Numbered from the stretch's first letter, positions 35,574-43,965 are shown. The stretch: DNA of 64,000 nucleotides from Gemmatimonadota bacterium (GCA_028873695.1 JAPPNU010000071.1:124001-188000), one strand, 5' to 3'. Made by a program: numbers and translations. The notes: a model not told the origin generated them from the letters alone.

Positions 35574-36572
35574 ATGATCGATGCAGTTTTACTTCTGGTC
35601 ATTGTTGTCGCGGTAATCGTTGCACTGTTTCTGTTCTTTTATTTCATCCCGGTCGGGCTGTGGATCTCGGCCCTTGCGGCCCGCGTCCGAATCGGTATCG
35701 GCGAACTGGTCGGGATGCGCCTGCGCCGTGTTCCGCCGCGAATCATTCTGGGATCTCAGATCAGCGCCACCAAGGCCGGGCTGGCGATTCCAACTTCCTT
35801 CCTGGAAGCGCACTACCTGGCGGGAGGACACGTGGAGAACGTTGTTACGGCCCTGATTGCGGCGGACAAGGCCGGGATCAATCTCACCACGGAACGGGCG
35901 GCCGCCATCGACCTTGCCGGCCGCAACGTCCTGGAGGCCGTGCAGGTCAGCGTCAATCCCAAGGTGATCTCCACGCCCATGGTCACGGCCGTGGCGAAAG
36001 ACGGCATCCAGGTCAAGGCCACGTCACGCGTGACGGTGCGCGCCAATATCGACCGGCTGGTGGGCGGGGCCGGAGAAGAGACGATCGTCGCGCGCGTCGG
36101 CGAGGGGATCGTGACCACAATCGGCTCCTCGGAAACCCACAAGGCGGTGCTGGAGAATCCGGATCTGATTTCGAAGACCGTCCTCGGTAAGGGGCTGGAT
36201 TCGGGTACGGCGTATGAAATCCTGTCGATCGATATCGCCGACGTGGACGTGGGCGACAATATCGGCGCGAAACTCCAGACGGACCAGGCGGAGGCCGATC
36301 TCAAGATCGCCAGGGCCAAGGCGGAAGAACGGCGGGCGATGGCCGTAGCCCACGAGCAGGAGATGAGCGCGCGCGTGGTCGAGATGCGCGCCAGGGTGGT
36401 GGAGGCGGAGGCCGAGGTTCCCCGGGCTATGGCAGAGGCGTTCCGAAGCGGCAATCTGGGCGTCATGGACTATTACCGGATGCAGAATATCCAGGCGGAT
36501 ACCTCGATGCGAGAGGGAATCGCCGACACCGAGGACAGTCCTGAAGAAGATACGGACCGGGGAGACGTGTAA
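35574..36572 (+). CDS. floA: Flotillin-like protein FloA
   Basis: A 332-residue flotillin-like protein: an N-terminal membrane helix (AVLLLVIVVAVIVALFLFFYFIPVGLWI), a RRVPPRIILGSQISATKAGL segment, the SPFH-like domain (NLTTERAAAIDLAGRNVLEAV, VKATSRVTVRANIDRLVGGAGEETIVARVGEG) and a coiled coil (EADLKIARAKAEERRAMAVAHEQEM) at about 240-290. FloA organises membrane microdomains and is coupled with NfeD proteins, which fits the operon. AAGGGGAGC precedes ATG 35574. Confidence 0.92.
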   Translation: MIDAVLLLVIVVAVIVALFLFFYFIPVGLWISALAARVRIGIGELVGMRLRRVPPRIILGSQISATKAGLAIPTSFLEAHYLAGGHVENVVTALIAADKAGINLTTERAAAIDLAGRNVLEAVQVSVNPKVISTPMVTAVAKDGIQVKATSRVTVRANIDRLVGGAGEETIVARVGEGIVTTIGSSETHKAVLENPDLISKTVLGKGLDSGTAYEILSIDIADVDVGDNIGAKLQTDQAEADLKIARAKAEERRAMAVAHEQEMSARVVEMRARVVEAEAEVPRAMAEAFRSGNLGVMDYYRMQNIQADTSMREGIADTEDSPEEDTDRGDV

Positions 36573-36575
36573 ACC

Positions 36576-37190
36576 ATGAGCTTCGAACTCGTTGTCATCC
36601 TGTTCATTGTGTTGAGCGTGATTTCCTCGCTGATCAACAAGGTCCTGGAAGGCCGTCGTCGTCGGGAGCTCGAGGAAGAGGATCTGGACATGCCCCCGCT
36701 GGGCATTCCGGACGTCGATCCCACGGAAGACGACATGTTCCCGGAACCGGCGCCGACCGTGCCGGCGCCAAAGGCCGGGGAATTCCAGGAGGTACGGGGA
36801 ACGCGCCGCGTGAGCGAGGCGCCAACGGGACCGGAGTTTCAGGAAATCAGAGGCGCCCGCCCGGTCAGCGAACCTCAAGGCGGGAGAGAGTTTCGGGAAG
36901 TCAGGGGCGCACGCCCTGTGAGTGAAACGTACACGGGGGATGAATATCGGCCGGCCGGATTCGAGCCGCCGGAGGACGGGCAGCCCGGCGGCGAGACAGG
37001 CGGCGTAGAGACTGAATCCGCGCCGGAAGGCGAGCGGCACGGCTTGCCGGACGTCCAACCGCTGAGCGTGCCGCGTCGCCGCAGAACCCGCCGCCGGAGA
37101 ATCCAGCTCGATTTCAAGCCGAAAACGGTCCGCAAGGCAATCGTTTACAATGAGATTCTGGGACCGCCCGTCGCGGACCGGCGGCCGTAG
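36576..37190 (+). CDS. Single-pass membrane protein with 18-residue repeats, function unknown
   Basis: A 204-residue protein: an N-terminal TM helix (LVVILFIVLSVISSLI), an acidic, proline-rich linker, then three 18-residue repeats, EFQEVRGTRRVSEAPTGP, EFQEIRGARPVSEPQGGR and EFREVRGARPVSETYTGD (residues 69-122), and an R-rich region followed by a C-terminal KAIVYNEILGPP motif. I recall similar short terminal motifs in membrane proteins of uncultured FCB and related bacteria, but I assign no family. It starts 3 bp after FloA and so is the fourth gene of the NfeD/FloA operon. Confidence 0.65.
   Translation: MSFELVVILFIVLSVISSLINKVLEGRRRRELEEEDLDMPPLGIPDVDPTEDDMFPEPAPTVPAPKAGEFQEVRGTRRVSEAPTGPEFQEIRGARPVSEPQGGREFREVRGARPVSETYTGDEYRPAGFEPPEDGQPGGETGGVETESAPEGERHGLPDVQPLSVPRRRRTRRRRIQLDFKPKTVRKAIVYNEILGPPVADRRP
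36780..36941 (+). repeat. Three 54-bp in-frame tandem repeats
   Basis: They encode the 18-residue repeats of the membrane protein at 36576-37190, with [EF][QR]E[VI]RG[TA]R[RP]VSE conserved. The in-frame period suggests copy number can change without breaking the reading frame. Confidence 0.75.
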
Positions 37191-37284
37191 GTTCGATTCA
37201 CACGGGAATGGGTCGGCGAAAGCCGGTTTTCGCTTGACAGTTCAAGTGCCGATTGGGATATTTGGCCGCCGTAGATCCAACAAC

Positions 37285-37371
<87 letters not shown>

Positions 37372-37474
37372 GAACAAAAACAGGCACCTGCGAAAAGCGG
37401 GTGCCTGTTATCATTGCGGCAACGGTTGCCGACTCTCACGCGAAGCCAATGTCAGTCAAGCGCCGCGGGTTCCG
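37372..37474 (+). repeat. Repeat unit R1 (tRNA-Leu terminator plus 60 bp)
   Basis: A 103-bp segment: terminator hairpin (37379-37409, AACAGGCACC paired with GGTGCCTGTT, loop CGAAAAGCG), then ATCATTGCGG through CACGCGAAGCCAATGTCAG. It is repeated at 38762-38864 and, in part, at 40149-40175. Confidence 0.8.
37379..37409 (+). terminator. Terminator of tRNA-Leu
   Basis: AACAGGCACCTGC and GCGGGTGCCTGTT form a stem with a 5-nt loop, directly after the tRNA. The same hairpin is duplicated at 38768-38799. Confidence 0.8.
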
Positions 37475-37494
37475 TTTTCGCAAAGCGAAACCGC

Positions 37495-38646
37495 TCACGG
37501 CCACAGAGCATCGGCGGCCAGCAGGTTGGAGAAGCGCGAAAACGGAAGGATTTCGATACCGTCCGCGGTACGCAATTCGGGTCCTTCGGGATAGACCACA
37601 AGCCGGCGGCAAAGCCCCGGCAGCGCGGCCAGGGCCCTCAGTCCCTTGCACCAGGATTCCGCGAACGTCCCGCCGGATTTGACTTCGACTGCCACGAATT
37701 CCCCGGCGCGTTTGAGAAGGAAGTCGACCTCGGTTCGCGTCTGCGCGGCGGTCGACCAATAGAAGCACTCATCGCACAGATCACGGTAGTCCGTGTACGC
37801 CCGGATCAACTGCGCAATCAGGCCCTCGAATAGAGCGCCGCGTTCCTCCGGCGAAGGGGGCGTCGTCACCCGTTTCATCGCCCGTACAACACCCGGGTCG
37901 CACCAATACCATTTGGGCAATTTGCGTTCGCGTACCCGCAATCGGGTCTCGTACGCAGGAAGTTGAAAGCCCAGGAGCGTTTCCTCCAGGATCTCCAGGT
38001 AGCCCGTCACCGTGGTACGTGCAACCTGAGCCTCCCTTGCGATGTTGGTCACATTAAGGGTCTGGCCGTGAAAGAGCGCCGCAACGGGGAGAAAGCGCGC
38101 GAATCCGGGTAAGTTGCGCACAAGCGCCTCGGCTTGTACCTCTTCTTTAAGATACATCTGCGTATAGGCAACCAGCGTCTCTGCCCTGTCCTCCGAATCC
38201 CATACGATGGGCAGCAGTCCGTGTTGCAAGGCATCGTGGAGCGCAAACCGTTCTCCCAACTCCTCGGGAGTAAAGGGATGCATCGCGCGATTCAGGGCAC
38301 GGCCGGCGAGGAGGTTGACACCTGCGCGTTTGAGTTTTCTCGCGCTGGATCCGCATAATACAAAGCGCAGCCGCCTTTCTTCGATAAAGCGGTGCACTTC
38401 GTTAAGCAGCGCCGGCATTCTTTGGATTTCATCCAGAACCACCCAGCGGTCGCCCGGCACGGCCCGCAGTTCCGCGGCAAGGAGACCCGGATTCGCAAGC
38501 AGGCGTTGGTACGTATCCTCGGCGAGCAGATTGACGACGTGGGCATCCGGAAACGCCAATCGCAGATAGGTGCTTTTTCCAACGCCGCGAGGTCCCAGGA
38601 GAAAAAAGCTCTTCCGGGGGGCGTCGAATATGCGTGGTATTGTCAT
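37495..38646 (-). CDS. DUF4143-type AAA+ ATPase, intact copy
   Basis: A 383-residue ATPase of the AAA_14/DUF4143 class. Walker A is LLGPRGVGKSTYL (17-29) and Walker B is RWVVLDEIQRMP (67-78). The C-terminal DUF4143 domain has the PD-(D/E)xK-like pattern DECFYWSTAAQTRTEVDFLL, then EFVAVEVKSGG. Many such genes occur in genomic islands, with no settled role. A promoter and palindromic operator lie immediately upstream. It is the complete copy of the broken gene at 39241-39774. Confidence 0.85.
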   Translation of the reverse strand: MTIPRIFDAPRKSFFLLGPRGVGKSTYLRLAFPDAHVVNLLAEDTYQRLLANPGLLAAELRAVPGDRWVVLDEIQRMPALLNEVHRFIEERRLRFVLCGSSARKLKRAGVNLLAGRALNRAMHPFTPEELGERFALHDALQHGLLPIVWDSEDRAETLVAYTQMYLKEEVQAEALVRNLPGFARFLPVAALFHGQTLNVTNIAREAQVARTTVTGYLEILEETLLGFQLPAYETRLRVRERKLPKWYWCDPGVVRAMKRVTTPPSPEERGALFEGLIAQLIRAYTDYRDLCDECFYWSTAAQTRTEVDFLLKRAGEFVAVEVKSGGTFAESWCKGLRALAALPGLCRRLVVYPEGPELRTADGIEILPFSRFSNLLAADALWP

Positions 38647-38655
38647 TTGACTATG

Positions 38656-38688
38656 TTGTCGTCATTTTTCGCAGCAATTTGACGACAA
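38656..38688 (-). promoter_or_regulatory. Palindromic operator upstream of the ATPase
   Basis: TTGTCGTCA (38656-38664) and its exact complement TGACGACAA (38680-38688) are separated by 15 bp. The repeat overlaps the -10 box, so it is probably a repressor site. A second copy precedes the broken gene. Confidence 0.7.
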
Positions 38689-38715
38689 TATATACAATTT
38701 TCACAAGAACGTCAA
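38687..38715 (-). promoter_or_regulatory. Promoter of the ATPase gene
   Basis: On the minus strand TTGACG (38710-38715), a 17-bp spacer, and TATATT (38687-38692). It is 41 bp upstream of the ATPase start. Confidence 0.7.
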
Positions 38716-38761
38716 GATCGGATCGCCCCTGTTACGGTACCGCCGGGAATGGGCTCCTCAA

Positions 38762-38864
38762 TAACAAAAACAGGCACCTGCGAATAGCGGGTGCCTGTTA
38801 TCATTGCGGTGACTGTTGCCGATTCTCACGCGAAGCCAATAGCAGTCAAGCGCCACGGGCATCG
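38762..38864 (+). repeat. Repeat unit R2, copy of R1
   Basis: A 103-bp copy of R1 with about a dozen substitutions: ACAAAAACAGGCACCTGCGA, then ATAGCGGGTGCCTGTTATCA, and TCACGCGAAGCCAATAGCAG. It carries its own terminator hairpin, but no tRNA. Confidence 0.8.
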
Positions 38865-38935
38865 CTGTCACCCAAATTGACGTATAGAAGGATTTGGAGT
38901 CGCACTCACCGACTCGCCTTTGTCTGGTAATGTAT

Positions 38936-39244
38936 TCAGTTTTCCCTTGTTTCTATTGAAAACCTGAATCCCAATCCATGCAGGATTTCGCCCATCGTAT
39001 TGAGCTGCGGATTCCCATTTTTGGAAAGGGCCTTGTAAAGTCCCTCACGAGTCAGGCTGACCCGCTCGGCCAACCTGGACATACCGCCCTGCGCCTCTGC
39101 AACGTCTCTAACTGCCAGCAAGAACGCTTCAATATCCCCGCTTTTGTTATAATCATCGAGCGCGACTGTAAGATATATCTTCGCGTCCTCCGGATCGCGC
39201 AACTGCTCAATATGATAGTCCTTGAAGTTTCGATAGGCACTCAT
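38936..39244 (-). CDS. Putative addiction-module antidote protein
   Basis: A 102-residue HTH protein, MSAYRNFKDYHIEQLRDPED, then AKIYLTVALDDYNKSGDIEAFLLAVRDVAE, RLAERVSLTREGLYKALSKNGNPQLNTMGEILHGLGFRFSI. This is the pattern of the 'addiction module antidote protein' (HigA-like) family. Its ATG at 39244 overlaps the TGA of the broken ATPase copy by 4 bp (ATGA). Its usual RelE/HigB-type toxin partner is not present, so it may be an orphan or partner the ATPase. Confidence 0.85.
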   Translation of the reverse strand: MSAYRNFKDYHIEQLRDPEDAKIYLTVALDDYNKSGDIEAFLLAVRDVAEAQGGMSRLAERVSLTREGLYKALSKNGNPQLNTMGEILHGLGFRFSIETREN

Positions 39245-39774
39245 CTTGGCGAATTCCCTCGCGGCGACAGCGCATCGGAGGCCAGCGGGTTGGAGAAGTG
39301 CGAAAACGGAAGGATTTCGATACTGTCCGCGGTACGTAATTCGGGTCCTTCGGGATAGACCACATGCCGGCGGCAAAGCCCCGGCAGCGCGGCCAGGGCC
39401 CTCAGTGCTTTGCACCAGGATTCCGCAAACGTCCAGGCGGGTTTGACTTCGACTGCCACGAATTCCCCGGCGAGATTGAGCAGGAAGTCGACCTCGGTTC
39501 GCGTCTGCGCGGCGGTCGACCAATAGAAGCACTCATCGCACAGATCACGGTAGTCCGTGTACGCCCGGATCAACTTCGCAATCATGCCCTCGAATAGAGC
39601 GCCGCGTTCTTCGGGTGCGGGAGGCGTCGTCACCTTTTTCATCGCCCGGACAAGACCGGGGTCGCACCAATACCATTTGGGCAATTTGCGTTCGCGGACC
39701 CGCAATCGCGTCTCGTACGTGGGAAGTTGAAAACCCATGAGCGTTTCCTCCAGGATCTCCAGATATCCCGTCAC
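39241..39774 (-). pseudogene. Truncated copy of the DUF4143 ATPase
   Basis: A 177-residue frame matching residues 206-383 of the intact ATPase at about 90%: TGYLEILEETLMGFQLPTYE, then WYWCDPGLVRAMKKVTTPP. Only the first few codons and the C-terminal half remain: the ATG is lost (TTG in its place), and about 600 bp with the Walker A and B motifs is deleted, ending at codons for DSQVARTT. The upstream operator and promoter are retained. It has a slightly longer end (SPRGNSPR) that overlaps the antidote gene. Confidence 0.8.
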
Positions 39775-39827
39775 GGTGGTGCGTGCAACCTGACTATCCC
39801 CGATAGTGGAATTGCAATTTGACTATG

Positions 39828-39860
39828 TTGTCGTCATTTTTCTCAGCAATTTGACGACGA
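39828..39860 (-). promoter_or_regulatory. Second copy of the palindromic operator
   Basis: TTGTCGTCA and TGACGACGA flank a 15-bp spacer (TTTTTCTCAGCAATT), nearly identical to the operator of the intact ATPase. The adjacent -35 TTGACG is conserved; the -10 box (TATATG) is weaker than in copy 1. Confidence 0.65.
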
Positions 39861-40148
39861 CATATACAAATTTCACAGAAACGTCAAGATCAGATCCGCC
39901 CTGCCGCGATTTTACCCTGGATGGACTCCAAAATCCAGGGTGATCTCCTTCAGCTTGAAGATACGGCGATTCTGATTGCGAGGAAAGGACTGATGATGCC
40001 AATGCGGTTTATCGTCTTGAAAGACCTCACAGGCAGTACACAAGAAAAAGCAGAAGCCCGTTCGACGGTTTGATTACTTTTCGTTTGGGCGGAGTCGGGG
40101 AACGCCGTTTCACCTTGACACACCCAGCGGGTATCGGGATATTCATCA

Positions 40149-40175
40149 GAAGCCGATTTCAGTCAGGCGCCACGA
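40149..40175 (+). repeat. Repeat remnant R3
   Basis: GAAGCCGATTTCAGTCAGGC followed by GCCACGAG matches the centre of R1/R2 (GAAGCCAATGTCAGTCAAGC). Only this 27-bp portion is left. Confidence 0.5.
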
Positions 40176-40273
40176 GTCTCGTCGTCGACTGTGCGAGGCT
40201 GCCGGGGCCGGAGCATCGGCTTTAATATTAATGTCAGGTCGTACGGCGCCGAGTGCGCCAGGGATATACAAAC

Positions 40274-41371
40274 GTGGATGAGACCTCAGAAAATTCGACT
40301 GCGAATTCCGGATCGAAGACACGGAAGACCGGTGGTGTGACCCAGGTCGCAAACGGCGTCCGGGACGCTGTCACGTGGTCCGCTGAAAAGGCACAGGCTG
40401 GGGCGGCTCACTTTGTCTCGAGTGCCAAGGATGCAGCTACGTGGTCTGCCGAAAGGGCTCGCGGAGGAGTGGAACACGTCACAGGCGGGACCAGGGATGC
40501 ATTTATCTGGGTCGGCGGGAAGGTACAGGTGAAGGCATCCTTCCAGAAAATGCAGGGTGTGATTCGCGACCCGACGCCGTTCTGGGAAACATATGGCCAC
40601 CTTTCCCGATTTTCGCGAAACCTCGACTGGAAAGACCTGGATCCGACGAAGTATTTGTACGCCGGAACGCGGGGCGAGCCGCGGGATCTGGCAGGAGCAA
40701 AGAGGGTCTGGGAGACGATTCCTGATCGGATACGGGTAGCGGGTCCCGATGCAACGACGAACGCGCTGGAGGGCATGGACTGGAGTCACGTCAAAGCGTA
40801 TAGCCAGGGTGGCAGTAACTCGGCGTCAAACGGCATTTTTGAAAACGCCTCACTGAACCGCGCGCGGGGCAGCGACCGGATGACGGCCACGGAACTGGAG
40901 GCCGCACAGCGTGTCCTTAATGGCAACGCCTTACGCGCGACGCTTCTGGAGACGACGAGATGTGCCTTGAAGGGCGCCTCGGTCGCAGCGGCGATGGCGG
41001 CGGTTGTGGCCGTGTTGGAATACGGTCTCCTTTATCAAAAAGGCGAGATCACCGAAGGCGGAATGTACCGCGCCATCGTCAAGTCGGTCGTAACGGCTGG
41101 AATAAGCGGGGCGGCAGTATCGGGGCTCCTTGCCGCGATGGCGATCGCGTTTCCGCCGCTGATCCCCGTGGTGGCGTTTCTCTGCGTCCCAACGATCGTG
41201 ATTGGCTTTGCGGTCCTGGGCTCTCGTCTGGCGGTTCTGGGCAAAGGCTGGCACCAGGTCTATCTGAGCGAACAGCCGCTCAAACCTCTGGCACTTCAGT
41301 ATTGGCTGGCGGAACAGGTGACGGCCACCGGGAGTTACGCGGGCAGGCTCGTGAAACGCAATCTGGATTGA
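40274..41371 (+). CDS. Helical-repeat protein with HNH-like motif and membrane helices, unknown
   Basis: A 365-residue protein of unknown family. Residues 30-86 hold a 22-residue repeat, with R/KDAxTWSAEKAQAGA and KDAATWSAERARGGVEH units and a third partial RDAFIWVGGKVQ, amphipathic and like 11-mer LEA/apolipoprotein repeats. A SHVKAYSQGGSNSASNG segment (171-187; H172, N186) resembles an HNH/beta-beta-alpha-metal nuclease core but lacks the Cys pairs. Residues 234-325 contain three to four membrane-spanning stretches (VAAAMAAVVAVLEYGLL, GLLAAMAIAFPPLIPVVAFL, CVPTIVIGFAVLGS). GTG 40274 has AGGGA 9 nt upstream; GTG 40253 is the alternative. A terminator follows. Confidence 0.6.
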   Translation: MDETSENSTANSGSKTRKTGGVTQVANGVRDAVTWSAEKAQAGAAHFVSSAKDAATWSAERARGGVEHVTGGTRDAFIWVGGKVQVKASFQKMQGVIRDPTPFWETYGHLSRFSRNLDWKDLDPTKYLYAGTRGEPRDLAGAKRVWETIPDRIRVAGPDATTNALEGMDWSHVKAYSQGGSNSASNGIFENASLNRARGSDRMTATELEAAQRVLNGNALRATLLETTRCALKGASVAAAMAAVVAVLEYGLLYQKGEITEGGMYRAIVKSVVTAGISGAAVSGLLAAMAIAFPPLIPVVAFLCVPTIVIGFAVLGSRLAVLGKGWHQVYLSEQPLKPLALQYWLAEQVTATGSYAGRLVKRNLD

Positions 41372-41789
41372 CGTGAAGCCGAAACGTGGAGGGCGGCGGA
41401 CCAGCAACCTTGAAGCGACCCTCTGAACGAACAATCTTGCACTCACAACGGCAGAAGGATAATGGCAATGGATATCGGACGATTTCGCTGAAGAATCTGA
41501 AACTATCCTGTTCGAAATGCGTCTAAGCGGTTACAACCATGCTACATCCCTCCCGAAAGACGTCGATCGTACCCAGTACGGCCGGCGTCTTTTTTAATTT
41601 CCCGGACACCCGGCAGCCCGTTTGGACTCCCCGCGATAGCGCCACGATGCCATTCCGCGCCGGGAAAGTCCTGTTGCGCGCCCATACCGGTGCACGTATT
41701 TTATATCCGGTCAGGGTGTAGACGTTCGGCCTCCGGCAACGGATAGACCTCGCTTCGCGCAGTCCTTCGGATACCTACGGGAGAACCAT
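41372..41789. other. Intergenic region with terminator
   Basis: About 420 bp after the HNH-like gene and before the ABC transporter. Apart from the terminator at 41557-41597 I see no gene or clear promoter. Confidence 0.5.
41557..41597 (+). terminator. Terminator with T-tract
   Basis: AAAGACG (41557-41563) and CGTCTTT (41586-41592), extended by GTAC(CCA)GTAC-type pairing in the centre and followed by T residues (41589-41595). It is downstream of the HNH-like gene. Confidence 0.7.
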
Positions 41790-42707
41790 ATGCGCAGAAT
41801 CCTGCTCCAGCGGGTCACGAAAACATTCGACGGCGTCACGGCGGTGGACGGGTTGGATCTGGACGTCGCAGCCGGTGAGGTTTTCGGTCTGCTGGGGCCC
41901 AACGGCGCGGGCAAGACCACGACAATCCGCACAATCCTCGGGATTTATGGGCCGGATTCGGGTCGTATCGACTACGGCAACGGTGGAACAGGACTGTCGA
42001 AGGACCGGATTGGCTACCTGCCCGAAGAACGAGGGCTGTATCCCAAGATGCGGGTTATGGACCTGCTGGTGTTTCTCGGGGAGATCAAGTCCCTCTCCCG
42101 ATCGGAGGCGGCGGGCCGCGCGGGAGAATGGCTTGAACGGATGGGACTCTCGGAATGGTCGAACCGGCGCGTGGATCAGCTTTCCAAGGGAATGCAGCAG
42201 AAGCTGCAATTCATCGCGACCGTCATTCATGACCCCGATCTCCTGATTCTCGACGAGCCGTTCAGCGGGCTGGATCCGATCAACGTGGCCGTCCTGAAGG
42301 AGATCATGCAGACCCTCACGTCCGAGGGCAAGATTCTCATTTTTTCCACGCATCAGATGGAGGACGCGGAAGCGCTCTGCGACCGGATCTGTCTGATCAA
42401 CCGGGGTCGGAAAGTCCTGGAAGGCACGGTAACGGAATTGAAGTCCCTCTATACAAGGAACCGGTTGCGTATTGCATTTCATGGGAGCGACGATTTTCTC
42501 AAGGATACGAACCTGGTCCGGCACGTGGAAAACCACGGGAATCACGTGGAGGTCGAACTCCAACCGGCAGCCGACCCCGGCGATCTGCTCAGACAGGCGC
42601 TCACCGATGCCCAGGTTCAACGGTTCGAAGTCTCGGAGCCGTCCCTCAGGGATATCTTTTTAATGGCGGTTGGCGGCGAAGATTCCGGAGATAATCAGGA
42701 TGAATAA
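41790..42707 (+). CDS. natA: ABC transporter ATP-binding protein (NatA-like)
   Basis: A 305-residue ABC ATPase. Walker A is LLGPNGAGKTTTIRTI, the signature is QLSKGMQQKLQFIATVIHD, and Walker B is LLILDEPFSGLDPI. A C-terminal domain follows (ADPGDLLRQALTDAQVQRFEVSEPSLRDIFL), typical of NatA/drug-export ATPases. With the next gene it forms an ABC-2 exporter; NatAB moves Na+ out in Bacillus, but other substrates are possible. ATG 41790 has CGGGAG upstream; overlaps the permease by 8 bp. Confidence 0.88.
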   Translation: MRRILLQRVTKTFDGVTAVDGLDLDVAAGEVFGLLGPNGAGKTTTIRTILGIYGPDSGRIDYGNGGTGLSKDRIGYLPEERGLYPKMRVMDLLVFLGEIKSLSRSEAAGRAGEWLERMGLSEWSNRRVDQLSKGMQQKLQFIATVIHDPDLLILDEPFSGLDPINVAVLKEIMQTLTSEGKILIFSTHQMEDAEALCDRICLINRGRKVLEGTVTELKSLYTRNRLRIAFHGSDDFLKDTNLVRHVENHGNHVEVELQPAADPGDLLRQALTDAQVQRFEVSEPSLRDIFLMAVGGEDSGDNQDE

Positions 42708-43956
42708 GATATTGACGATCATCCGCCGGGAATTCATAGAGATCGTCCGCAAGAAGAGTTTTCTGATCGGACTGTTCCTGGTGCCGGTATTCGTCGTGGC
42801 CAGTGTCCTCGTCCCCGTCCTTCTGGCGCGGGTCGACGTGGGCAAACAGAAGCGTATTGCGGTGGTCGACCGGACCGGGATTCTCTACCAGCCGCTCGAA
42901 GCCCGCCTGGACGAACAGCTGAAGGATGGCCGGCTGGAATATCTGCTGCAGGAAGTGCGGCCGGGGCCCGACCTGGAGGCCACGCGGCGACAGCTCACGT
43001 CCGAGATCAATGCCGGAAAGCTGGACGCCTACCTGATCATGCCTCCCGACATTTTCGAGAAAGGCGAGGCAGGGTTCTACGGGAAGAACGTGAGCGATAT
43101 CCGTCAGGTCGGGCGATTGCGGAGCGCGCTGAGTCAGATCGTGGTTGCCCACAGGCTCGCGCAGCGGGGGCTGGACCCGGAATCGGTGAGAAAATGGACC
43201 CGCAGAGTGCATCTGCAGACGCTGAAGATCGTCAAGGGAAAGGAGAAACAGAGCGGGTTCGCCCGGGAATATTTCACTTCGTTCGCATTTGCCATGTTGC
43301 TCTACATGGTCACCATAATCTATGGCATCATGGTGATGCGCGGCGTCCTGGAAGAGAAATCCACCCGCATGGTGGAGGTGATGCTCTCGTCGGTCGATCC
43401 GCTGCAGATGATGGCGGGCAAGATTCTGGGTATCGGAGCGGCGAGCCTGGTTCAGGTCACGGTCTGGATCGGCGTGGGTCTGCTGGCCACGGCGTACGGC
43501 AGGATGGCGTTCGGCCCGAACCTGCCCTTTGCCATTGAAACGGGTATGGTCGTCTACTTCGGCGTCTACTTTGTCCTGGGTTATTTTCTGTATGCCACGC
43601 TCTACGCAATAATCGGCGCGATCTCCGACACCGAACAGGACGCGCAGCACCTGCAGATCCTCGTCATCGTGCCAATGATCCTCTCGCTGCTCGCAATGAC
43701 GTTTATCACCCGGCAGCCCGGCGCCACCCCGTCCGTGGTGATGTCGCTGATTCCGTTTTTCGCGCCGATGATCATGATTGTCAGGGTGAACGTCCTCACC
43801 CCGCCGTGGATCGAGATTGCGGCGTCCATTCTGATTCTGATCGGCACGATCGCCGGGGTGACGTGGGCGGCCGCGCGGATCTACCGGATCGGGATTCTGA
43901 TGAGGGGCAAACGGGCCACCCTGGCGGAGATGGTCCGGTGGGTGCGTTACGGATAG
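42700..43956 (+). CDS. natB: ABC-2 transporter permease (NatB-like)
   Basis: A 418-residue permease. It begins MNKILTIIRREFIEIVRKKSFLIGL with a first TM helix, followed by a large extracellular domain (about 50-205) and then five to six helices at 210-400 (FAFAMLLYMVTIIYGIMVMRG, VVYFGVYFVLGYFLYATLYAIIG). The segment MVEVMLSSVDPLQMMAGKILG is typical of NatB. ATG 42700 overlaps natA by 8 bp, so the pair is co-translated. The repeat element at 43966 follows its stop by 9 bp. Confidence 0.88.
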   Translation: MNKILTIIRREFIEIVRKKSFLIGLFLVPVFVVASVLVPVLLARVDVGKQKRIAVVDRTGILYQPLEARLDEQLKDGRLEYLLQEVRPGPDLEATRRQLTSEINAGKLDAYLIMPPDIFEKGEAGFYGKNVSDIRQVGRLRSALSQIVVAHRLAQRGLDPESVRKWTRRVHLQTLKIVKGKEKQSGFAREYFTSFAFAMLLYMVTIIYGIMVMRGVLEEKSTRMVEVMLSSVDPLQMMAGKILGIGAASLVQVTVWIGVGLLATAYGRMAFGPNLPFAIETGMVVYFGVYFVLGYFLYATLYAIIGAISDTEQDAQHLQILVIVPMILSLLAMTFITRQPGATPSVVMSLIPFFAPMIMIVRVNVLTPPWIEIAASILILIGTIAGVTWAAARIYRIGILMRGKRATLAEMVRWVRYG

Positions 43957-43965
43957 CCGCCATAA

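Larger units (their letters stand above)
39775..40273. other. Intergenic region with operator copy 2 and repeat remnant
   Basis: About 500 bp. It holds the second operator copy at 39828-39860 with its promoter, then unassigned sequence, and the R3 remnant at 40149-40175. No gene is visible. Confidence 0.55.

Noticed and set aside
39244..39532. N-terminal extension of the antidote gene
   Set aside because: The extra 96 codons read the truncated ATPase in another frame; the family-length protein starts at 39244.
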